Shown here: piece by piece, positions 6,694 to 12,617 of the stretch
Layout: the number at the start of each line of letters is the position of its first letter
Position numbering within the stretch: the first letter of the stretch is position 1
Assembly: GCA_021804185.1 (NCBI GenBank)
Contig: JAJZKL010000005.1
Coordinates: 1 to 12,617 of the forward strand
DNA: 12,617 nt
From: Thermoplasmata archaeon
GTDB lineage: Archaea; Thermoplasmatota; Thermoplasmata; Thermoplasmatales; Thermoplasmataceae
Direction of reading: 5' to 3'
Program-made: the position numbers and the translations under genes
The notes under the pieces: generated by a model
Told to the model about the DNA's origin: nothing
Databases searched by the model: none
Seen by the model: the letters and a program-made list of their open reading frames with translations, nothing else

Positions 6694-7869
6694 TCAATAC
6701 TTCGGAGAAATTTGAGAAAGCAGTTCCCTGACCTGGTCTTTTACCCTCTCACCTTTTACTGCCCTTTGCATGAGTTCAGCAATTTCGTGCATGTTATTGA
6801 GACCGTACCTTGAAATTTCAGCTGTACCCACTCTGCCCTCTCTGTCAACAATTATCCCATTTTCCTCCAGCCTTTCACTGAATGACCTGTAATCGAGCCC
6901 TGATTTATTCAAGGAATGGGAATCAACAATTATCTGATGTGTTTCCGAGAACCACGGGGAGAAGCGGACTCCTATGCCAAGATCGTTGAGCTCCTTTCCT
7001 AATGAGTGACTGTTGGATACGACTAGAGATGCATACTTCTCTCCGGACCTGGTCATCTCCTCAGCTGCTACGCCTAGGGCCGCAACCCGGGATGGGTGGT
7101 AATTGTCCATAGATCTCCAGGTGATGTTCCTGCTCATTGTATTGTATATGTCTTCATCATTGGTAAGTATAATCCCTCCCTGTGGCCCGAAGAAAGACTT
7201 ATGTGTCGAACCGAAAAGGACATCACAATACTCCAGAACATCCTTCTGAAAAGCTTTTCCCGCAATAAGGCCCATCACATGGGAACCATCATAGGCTATC
7301 TTCGTGCCATGGGGTTCACAAATTTCCATGATCCGCTTCAAGTCATAGTGCCTGACAAAAAATGATTGGCCAAGCACCAGAAGGTTGGGAGATGTAACCT
7401 GCATGAGCTTTTCCAGATTTTCAAACCTGATCTCCTGAGTTGCATCATCATAAGGTATGTGGTAATTTTTAAAGCCAAGCATCTGTGGCAGATATCCTCC
7501 TTCGTATCCGGTATATCCTCCATTTGCCTCAGGTATGGAAAGTACGTTATCTTTCCTTGAAACAAGAGACAGGAGAACGATCTCAGAGGCTATGTGTCCA
7601 CCTATAGGCCTTACTTCCGCAAACTTGCTTCCGTAGAGGCGGGATACGAGTTTTTCTGTGGTATGTAAAACCTCTTCGGAATACTTTGCACCACCGTATG
7701 CCTCCTTCCCGTCGATCTCAAGTGAGTATCTTGAAGCCATATCTGAAGACAAAGCCTCTTTTGCCTCCATACTCAGGAAATTCTCTGATACCTGCATATT
7801 CAGGCATGAATTCCTGAATTCGTTGTGCTTTCTCACAATACTAAGAATTTCAGACAAATCCGGGAGCAC
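6694..7869 (-). CDS. glyA: Serine hydroxymethyltransferase-like PLP enzyme (archaeal type)
   Basis: A 391-residue fold-type I PLP enzyme. SHMT converts serine and a pterin carrier to glycine and the methylene-carrier. Supporting motifs: VSEN (27-30, the SHMT SEN motif); YGGAKY (58-63, like YGGCEY); cofactor-binding DGSHVMGLIAG (194-204, with D194 and H197); Schiff-base lysine K224 in STHKSFFGPQGG; and R354 near the C-terminus, in the position of the substrate-carboxylate arginine. It is shorter than the usual 415-430 residues. The histidine that normally stacks on PLP (in SGGHLTHG) appears replaced by tyrosine (GGYTGYEG, Y119), so substrate or carrier use may differ from bacterial GlyA. The start is GTG at 7869-7867; an in-frame TAA at 7884-7882 leaves no better upstream codon. 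It leads a two-gene unit with the CBS/HPF-like gene. Related fold-type I enzymes remain possible. Confidence 0.8.
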   Translation of the reverse strand: MLPDLSEILSIVRKHNEFRNSCLNMQVSENFLSMEAKEALSSDMASRYSLEIDGKEAYGGAKYSEEVLHTTEKLVSRLYGSKFAEVRPIGGHIASEIVLLSLVSRKDNVLSIPEANGGYTGYEGGYLPQMLGFKNYHIPYDDATQEIRFENLEKLMQVTSPNLLVLGQSFFVRHYDLKRIMEICEPHGTKIAYDGSHVMGLIAGKAFQKDVLEYCDVLFGSTHKSFFGPQGGIILTNDEDIYNTMSRNITWRSMDNYHPSRVAALGVAAEEMTRSGEKYASLVVSNSHSLGKELNDLGIGVRFSPWFSETHQIIVDSHSLNKSGLDYRSFSERLEENGIIVDREGRVGTAEISRYGLNNMHEIAELMQRAVKGERVKDQVRELLSQISPKY

Positions 7870-7884
7870 CCCCTTTATTTTTTA

Positions 7885-7898
7885 CTATATTAAATTTC
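7885..7898 (-). promoter_or_regulatory. Probable TATA box of the SHMT-like gene
   Basis: On the minus strand this region reads as an AT element containing TTTAATATAG. Its centre is about 22 nt before the GTG start, so transcription would begin at or within a few bases of the start codon. The G-run directly before the GTG is too close to act as a Shine-Dalgarno sequence, which agrees with a leaderless mRNA. Confidence 0.5.
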
Positions 7899-7981
7899 AT
7901 AGAGCTTGCTAATCATTCCATTGACTTATTTAATGTTTCCAAGTGGTATGTACTTCTGAGAATTTTGGGCAAAAGGTCATC

Positions 7982-7989
7982 TTTTATAT
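7982..7989 (+). promoter_or_regulatory. Probable TATA box of polB
   Basis: TTTTATAT is centred 24-25 nt before the ATG at 8010 and follows a purine-rich stretch (AAAAGG, 7971-7976) that could serve as the BRE. No ribosome-binding site is seen between the box and the ATG, and TAG at 8001-8003 closes the frame upstream, so a leaderless transcript starting near the ATG is likely. The 80-odd bases between this box and the divergent SHMT promoter show no other element I can support. Confidence 0.55.
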
Positions 7990-8009
7990 CCTTTCTACAT
8001 TAGAGAACC

Positions 8010-10382
8010 ATGGAGATCAGGATGCGGGTCCTTGTTGCCTCATACAGGAGCAGGGATGTTGCAGTTGAACTTTTTGGAAGAACTGATGATGGAAGATCAG
8101 TTACCGCACTCTATTTTGGATTCAGGCCTTATTTTGATCTTGTTGAACCTTCAGATGCTTGCCTCCAGATGTACCGCGCTGACGAGGAGTATGTCGATGA
8201 AGAGGATATGAAACTATGGGTGGATGGGGAGGACAGAAATGTAACCAGGATATATGTCTCTTCACCATGGAAAGTCCCTAAATTAAGGGAAAAATGCGGA
8301 AACAGATTCAAGGTCCTTGCAGCCGACATTCCATTCCATCACAGATTCATATATGATATGGATCTGAATCCTTGCATCACAATAACTGGAGAAGAGATGC
8401 CAGAGGAGAAAGGCAACTTTACCACTGATCTCGTCGTAAAGATAGAAAAGCTGGACAAATGCGAGGATTTCGTGCCTCCTGTCAAGATCCTGAGCTTTGA
8501 CATCGAAAATGCTGTCACCCCTGCGAAAGGGGAGGAATATGGCCACATACTGATGATCGGTTATGCTGTCCATGACGGAAGGGAAGTGCACAAGGGATAC
8601 CTTGACGGCGATGAGAAAAAAATACTCCTTGACTTCGTCTCCTTGATAAAACGGGAAGATCCGGATATCCTAACTGGATACAACATTGATGGATATGACC
8701 TTCCCGTTATTCAGTCAAGGATGCAGAAATTTGGCATCAGGTTCACAATAGGAAGAGATGGGGAGGTTCCCCACAGGATTCAGGGCCAGTACTGGCGCCT
8801 TCATGGAAGAACTGTATCTGATACATGGTGGGCTGTAAAGAAAATAATGCACCCGAAGCATGAAACTCTGAATTATGTTTCACAGGAGCTCCTAGGGGAA
8901 GGCAAGGATAACATAAACAGGCTGAAAATAGAGGAGGAGTGGGCCAACAGGAGACAGGAGGTTATAGAGTACTGCATAAAGGATGCATACCTTACTCTTC
9001 AGATATTCCAGAAACTCAGGGTTGTTGACAGGAATATGTTCATGTCAACTGTAACCAAATTACCTTATGATGATGTTTCAAACGGAGGGACAAGCAACTA
9101 TGTGGATTCTCTGCTCATCAGGAAAGCAGACAGGGAGAAGATAGGTGTCCCCATGACTTCCCATAACGGCAAGGATAATCCCATAGAGGGAGGTTATGTC
9201 CATTCCATTGGAGCGGGCATATACGATAATGTTATAGTACTGGACTTCAAAAGTATGTATCCTTCCATGATTATGAAATACAACATATGTTTCACAACCC
9301 TCTCTCCTGATGGAGAAAATGTTGCCCCAAATGGAATAAAATTCCTTTCAGCCAGCAGGAAACCTGGCCTTGTCCCTAGGCTGCTTAGGGACCTCATGGA
9401 GGAGAGGGATCGGGTCAAGGCACGCATGAAAGCTGCAAAAGGAGATGAGAGGGAATACCTGGACGGTATACAGGGGGCCCTTAAAATTCTCATGAACACA
9501 TTCTATGGCGTCCTTGCTTCCTCATTCTACAGATTCACTAACCTGGAAATCGGAAGTGCAGTCACAGGATATGCCAGGGAAACTATTAAAGGGCTTATAG
9601 AAAAACTGAAATCAGAGAATTTCCGTGTGATATATGGCGATACGGATTCGGTATTCATCGAGTCTGGTGCCCAGTCTCCGGAAGAGGCTATAAGCATTGG
9701 AAGAGAACTCAGCGAACGTATCTCCAGGGAAGAGGGAGTCATTGTAGAATTTGAAAAGGTCATGGACCCGCTATTCTCTCATGGAGCAAAGAAGAGATAT
9801 GCAGGAAAAATAATCTATCCTGAATCCCAGAAGGGAGAGGTCCTGGTCAGAGGCTACGAGGTCAGGAGGACTGATTCATTCGATCTTCAGAGTGAAGCCC
9901 TCTCAAAGGTCTTTGAGCTGGTACTGGACAGAAATCTTCAGGGGGCAATAGATTTCAGAAACGATATTATCAGAAAGATAAAGGCCGGAGACACTTCCTC
10001 CATAAATATAGATGATCTTGTGATTTCCCGTTCAGTCAGGGATTTCAGAAATTACAAGGAGCAGTCACTTGCAAACATCAGGGTGGCCAAAAAGCTGATG
10101 GAAATGGGTGAAACCTTCATACCCGGAATGAAGGTTTCCTGGATAGTAACAAACAGCAAAAAATCTCCACAGGAGGTTGAACCTTATATGGATGGCGTGC
10201 CATTCAACGGAACACCAGACTGGGAATACTATGCCAGGAGAGTGGATGAAACACTTAACAGAGTGCTTGAAGGCCTGTCGGAAGACTACAGGGAATTACA
10301 GGAAAATGGTCGGACTGATACCTCTGGCAAGGCGAAAGACAATATGGATACTCAGCAGAAAAGCCTCTTTGAGTTCTCCTAA
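8010..10382 (+). CDS. polB: Archaeal family B DNA polymerase with 3'-5' proofreading exonuclease
   Basis: A complete 790-residue family B DNA polymerase, similar in size to the roughly 775-residue euryarchaeal enzymes. The N-terminal domain keeps residues that form the archaeal uracil-sensing pocket in related enzymes: FRPY (38-41) and the valine of KVPKLRE (V89). Exonuclease motifs are intact: ExoI FDIE (D164, E166), ExoII YNIDGYD (D230), ExoIII YCIKD (Y321, D325). Polymerase motifs are intact: A, DFKSMYPS (D412); B, K492 to YG (499-500) in KILMNTFYG; C, YGDTDS (542-547, D544 and D546); and KKRY (594-597) in the thumb-side DNA contact region. The last residues QKSLFEF (783-789) form a PIP box for binding the PCNA clamp. 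The enzyme should replicate or repair chromosomal DNA with proofreading. TAG at 8001 supports the ATG start at 8010, and a TATA box 24 nt upstream predicts a leaderless mRNA. It ends 2 bp from a convergent gene. Confidence 0.97.
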   Translation: MEIRMRVLVASYRSRDVAVELFGRTDDGRSVTALYFGFRPYFDLVEPSDACLQMYRADEEYVDEEDMKLWVDGEDRNVTRIYVSSPWKVPKLREKCGNRFKVLAADIPFHHRFIYDMDLNPCITITGEEMPEEKGNFTTDLVVKIEKLDKCEDFVPPVKILSFDIENAVTPAKGEEYGHILMIGYAVHDGREVHKGYLDGDEKKILLDFVSLIKREDPDILTGYNIDGYDLPVIQSRMQKFGIRFTIGRDGEVPHRIQGQYWRLHGRTVSDTWWAVKKIMHPKHETLNYVSQELLGEGKDNINRLKIEEEWANRRQEVIEYCIKDAYLTLQIFQKLRVVDRNMFMSTVTKLPYDDVSNGGTSNYVDSLLIRKADREKIGVPMTSHNGKDNPIEGGYVHSIGAGIYDNVIVLDFKSMYPSMIMKYNICFTTLSPDGENVAPNGIKFLSASRKPGLVPRLLRDLMEERDRVKARMKAAKGDEREYLDGIQGALKILMNTFYGVLASSFYRFTNLEIGSAVTGYARETIKGLIEKLKSENFRVIYGDTDSVFIESGAQSPEEAISIGRELSERISREEGVIVEFEKVMDPLFSHGAKKRYAGKIIYPESQKGEVLVRGYEVRRTDSFDLQSEALSKVFELVLDRNLQGAIDFRNDIIRKIKAGDTSSINIDDLVISRSVRDFRNYKEQSLANIRVAKKLMEMGETFIPGMKVSWIVTNSKKSPQEVEPYMDGVPFNGTPDWEYYARRVDETLNRVLEGLSEDYRELQENGRTDTSGKAKDNMDTQQKSLFEFS

Positions 10383-10384
10383 CC

Positions 10385-11266
10385 TCATGCAGAGTATTCC
10401 TTCCTGTCAACGATATGGTCAGGTGTTTTCCCATCAATAAATTTCCTCACGTTCTGGCAGGCCCTGTATACTGCGTTAGCCTCAAGTGATCTGTTTATCC
10501 CTCCTACATGTGGGGTGAGAAGCACATTTTCCGGGATGGGGAAATCCACTTTAGGCTCTCTCCACCACACATCAGTAAGATAATGCTTATCTGGATTCTT
10601 TCTTAAATATTCCAGCATATCACTCTCCTCTACAACATCTGCCCTGGCAACATTTACAATTGTTTCTCCGTTGAACTTTGAGAGAAGGTGGGAATCGATT
10701 ATACCTCGGGTCATGTTTGTCAGAGGCATAGCCAGAACTACAATATCAGACTCCTTGAAAAGTTCCTCCGGTGAATCTACAAATCTGTCAAGGTTCTCAT
10801 CCCCATTCCTGCTTCGGGAGTGGGCAATTGTTTCCATATTGAGTGCTTTGGCAATTCTAGCAGTGCTGCGGCCAATCCCTCCATAACCAAAAATTCCAAG
10901 TTTCTTTCCAATCAAGCTGTTTACAGGCAGCTTCTCATATACACCTTTTCTTGCCTGTTTTTCAAAATCTAATATCCTTTTGCTGACAGAGAGAAGCATG
11001 GCAAAAGCATGCTCAGCAACCGGCTCTGAGAACGCACCGGCGTTGCTGCAAATGGTTACTCTTTCAGGAACAGACTTAAAATCCAGGTGGTCTACTCCTG
11101 CGGAAATTGTCTGTAGCATTTTCAGGTCCTTTGTAACGGAGTATTTTCTGTAGATAACCTGAACATCAGCACCTTCTGGCTCCATGACCCTTACATCTGC
11201 TCCTGTAATCTCTCTGCATCTCTGGAGGGCATCTTCACTGAGGTCCCTCATTATGGAAACTATCAT
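10385..11266 (-). CDS. D-isomer-specific 2-hydroxyacid dehydrogenase
   Basis: A 293-residue NAD(P)-dependent oxidoreductase interconverting a 2-keto acid and a D-2-hydroxy acid. The Rossmann motif is GYGGIG (127-132). The catalytic set is complete: R208 in NVARA, E237 in WWREP and H253 in TPHVGG, with the substrate-loop region SAGVDHLD at 55-62. After the second Rossmann strand the sequence is IAHSRSR (147-153) with no acidic residue, where NAD-specific enzymes usually have Asp; this suggests preference for NADP(H). It is somewhat short, with a reduced N-terminal catalytic domain and no ACT domain, so a glyoxylate/hydroxypyruvate reductase or a minimal phosphoglycerate dehydrogenase are both possible; substrate is not resolved. 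The start ATG is at 11266, with Met6 as an alternative. It lies 43 bp downstream of the 140-aa gene on the same strand, possibly co-transcribed, and its stop is 2 bp from that of polB. Confidence 0.92.
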   Translation of the reverse strand: MIVSIMRDLSEDALQRCREITGADVRVMEPEGADVQVIYRKYSVTKDLKMLQTISAGVDHLDFKSVPERVTICSNAGAFSEPVAEHAFAMLLSVSKRILDFEKQARKGVYEKLPVNSLIGKKLGIFGYGGIGRSTARIAKALNMETIAHSRSRNGDENLDRFVDSPEELFKESDIVVLAMPLTNMTRGIIDSHLLSKFNGETIVNVARADVVEESDMLEYLRKNPDKHYLTDVWWREPKVDFPIPENVLLTPHVGGINRSLEANAVYRACQNVRKFIDGKTPDHIVDRKEYSA

Positions 11267-11309
11267 GCTGGTTTAATGTTTCTCTGGAGATAAGTGTTTT
11301 CAGACCCAT

Positions 11310-11732
11310 CTATTTTTCAAGAAGTTTTCTGAGAAGGGATTCGGATTTTATTGTTTCAATCTCATTCCTGTCCGGCCTCCTGAAATTGATCTCCTCCAAT
11401 GACTCCATGTATATTTTGTGATAAGTGGTTGAACTTTCCTCATATGGATAAACCAGGATATAGTCACGATGAAAATCCAGCCTCTTTCCCGAAAGTAAAC
11501 TTTTCTTTCCTGCTGCCATATATGCAATAACTGCAGGTTCCCCAAGGGAAATATCCAGGAATGACATGTTGTTGAAATTGTACCTGTACTTTTCTCTCTC
11601 CACGGAAAAACCATACCGATCATTATCCATAATTGAATTCCCCCTTACCTGTATAACTTCAATACCCGGGTTTTCCGATATAAACGAGTGAAATTTGTCC
11701 AGAACTTCCCAGATCTGCAGGGTTCCTGTCAT
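11310..11732 (-). CDS. Conserved-looking hypothetical protein, coupled to the VWA-like gene
   Basis: I do not recognise this 140-residue protein. It has no signal peptide, membrane segment, metal-binding cysteines or known nucleotide motif. Its pattern looks like a small soluble alpha/beta protein: an N-terminal helix (about 6-20), short strands (EVIQVRG, YGFSVERE, DYILVYPY) and a charged helical C-terminus (about 118-140). The start ATG (11732-11730) overlaps the stop TGA of the upstream VWA-like gene as ATGA. An AGGTG sequence 7 nt before the ATG can pair with the archaeal 16S 3' end, so translational coupling is well supported. This placement suggests it works with the VWA-like protein, perhaps as a partner or substrate, but no function can be given. 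A real gene is likely from the coupling, the ribosome-binding site and a protein-like composition. Confidence 0.72.
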   Translation of the reverse strand: MTGTLQIWEVLDKFHSFISENPGIEVIQVRGNSIMDNDRYGFSVEREKYRYNFNNMSFLDISLGEPAVIAYMAAGKKSLLSGKRLDFHRDYILVYPYEESSTTYHKIYMESLEEINFRRPDRNEIETIKSESLLRKLLEK

Positions 11733-12617
11733 CCTGTGGCACCTGATTCAATTAGGTCCGAAGGAACTCTTTCGCTGCCTAAATCCCATTTGATATTTTC
11801 ACCCCATGGTAGGTCCTTTTCTGTAGTTATCCAGTAGGTTCTGAACTGATCCGGTTCCCTCTCCGGAATTGTGGCCTTTCCGTCAGTGAGAACAATTAGA
11901 GGGTCTCTGTTCTCTTCATCTTCAAGGTGACGGAACAGATCTCGGAAATCCGTCCCGCCTTCTCCCTTTCTCACCATGACTGAATGTGGAATATCTCTGC
12001 CATCAACTGTTATCACATTTCTGATCCCTGCATCCGTCTGAAATATTCTTATTGCATCTATTCCGAAGTTCCCTGTCAGAATATCGATAACCGCCAGAGA
12101 AAATATTGAGAAGGTATCCTCATCTATTGATGCGGAGGAATCGATTGCAATATTGACCCTAGAGTTTCTATCCCTGTATGATGGCAGGATTACCCCCTGA
12201 TCCTGGTATTTTCTTTTTATTCTCTTAAATGTCTGCATTTTTCTATTCATTTCTAATCTCGAGTAGAGAACATAAACCCACGAAGGGTAAGCATAAGATC
12301 CATTGATCTCCTTTTCAACAGTAACTCCATGTTTACCAATTAATGAATCGGCCCTTTTCGCAGCCATTAATTTTCCCGAGTATTTTGGCCTATACAGATA
12401 TTCACTCCTCGCAAGGTCCCTGTACCGGTCCTGAAACCAGGAGATGTACTTCCTTTTGATATCTGCAGCATTCATCACTTCTTTTAACAGAGAAACTTCA
12501 GATTCTCCAAGATGATCTGAATTTAGCAATTTCTTCTCTACTACATCTAGAAATTTCAGGTTCCCGCTATCTCTGAGGGCCCCGACAATCCTGATATAGA
12601 ATTCGTCCACAGATAAC
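11729..12617 (-). CDS. VWA-like domain protein (DUF2201/COG3864-type C-terminal domain), possibly 5' partial
   Basis: At least 293 residues. The C-terminal part is a von Willebrand factor A-like domain with a complete metal-ion adhesion site: DSSAS (D157, S159, S161), threonine T220 in GGTDFRD, and D243 in LTDGKA. The internal QTDAG (192-195) and the ending TEKDLPWG (263-270) fit the DUF2201 type seen in COG3864, whose members often sit beside a MoxR-type AAA ATPase. COG3864 proteins usually carry an HExxH metallopeptidase-like N-terminal region; I see none here, and residues 1-130 are charged and mostly helical. The first start codon is GTG at 12610, but the frame stays open to the window edge, so the true start may lie further right and a missing N-terminal part may continue there. 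The gene is coupled to the 140-aa gene by an ATGA overlap. The VWA assignment is strong, the subfamily moderate, the partner ATPase outside the window pure inference. Confidence 0.83.
   Translation of the reverse strand, partial: LSVDEFYIRIVGALRDSGNLKFLDVVEKKLLNSDHLGESEVSLLKEVMNAADIKRKYISWFQDRYRDLARSEYLYRPKYSGKLMAAKRADSLIGKHGVTVEKEINGSYAYPSWVYVLYSRLEMNRKMQTFKRIKRKYQDQGVILPSYRDRNSRVNIAIDSSASIDEDTFSIFSLAVIDILTGNFGIDAIRIFQTDAGIRNVITVDGRDIPHSVMVRKGEGGTDFRDLFRHLEDEENRDPLIVLTDGKATIPEREPDQFRTYWITTEKDLPWGENIKWDLGSERVPSDLIESGATG

Noticed and set aside
8283..8591. Minus-strand 102-codon frame inside polB
   Set aside because: It lies wholly antisense to conserved N-terminal and ExoI coding sequence of polB, with no family resemblance.
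10177..10440. Plus-strand 87-codon frame across the polB end
   Set aside because: It is an alternative frame of polB running into the antisense of the dehydrogenase, and composition and context give no support.
1..12617. Mobile element, CRISPR array, defence system or tRNA
   Set aside because: I saw no transposase, integrase, terminal inverted repeats, regularly spaced repeats, tRNA cloverleaf or defence gene on either strand. The only large repeat is the one shared by the two aminopeptidases.

Overview
The window looks like part of the genome of a thermoacidophilic Euryarchaeon of the Thermoplasmatales (Thermoplasma/Ferroplasma relatives), probably an uncultured lineage. The evidence is two tandem M1 aminopeptidases of the tricorn-interacting factor F2/F3 type, an archaeal family B DNA polymerase with a C-terminal PIP box, arginine coded mostly by AGG/AGA, moderate GC, and TATA boxes about 22-25 nt ahead of start codons, as expected for leaderless archaeal mRNAs. 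I see no rRNA, tRNA, CRISPR array or insertion sequence.

Layout. Positions 1-3652 (+) hold the 3' half of one M1 aminopeptidase and a complete paralog directly downstream. A 64-bp AT-rich gap separates these from a convergent APC-superfamily amino acid permease (3717-5405, -). Next on the minus strand is a two-gene unit: a serine hydroxymethyltransferase-like PLP enzyme (6694-7869) followed one nucleotide later by a protein with four CBS domains and a C-terminal domain shaped like the ribosome hibernation factor HPF/RaiA (5583-6692). A 140-bp divergent promoter region leads to polB (8010-10382, +). polB converges, with a 2-bp gap, on a minus-strand cluster: a VWA-like (DUF2201-type) protein reaching the right edge, an unrecognised 140-aa protein overlapping it by 4 nt, and a D-2-hydroxyacid dehydrogenase.

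How the genes may work together. The aminopeptidases would trim peptides from the proteasome/tricorn route to free amino acids, and the permease moves amino acids across the membrane, so the left third is an amino-acid supply region. The SHMT-like and CBS/HPF-like genes are probably translationally coupled, which would link one-carbon metabolism to a putative adenylate-sensing ribosome-silencing factor. PolB is a core replication or repair enzyme with all exonuclease and polymerase motifs intact. The VWA pair is the least understood part.

Most notable points: (1) the CBS-HPF fusion as a candidate archaeal hibernation factor; (2) an exact 127-bp direct repeat between the window's first bases and the interior of the second aminopeptidase, which looks like gene conversion and whose length and position also suggest a de Bruijn assembly boundary; (3) the VWA-like protein with no visible metallopeptidase part, paired with an unknown small protein. 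Most of the window is otherwise ordinary chromosomal housekeeping DNA.
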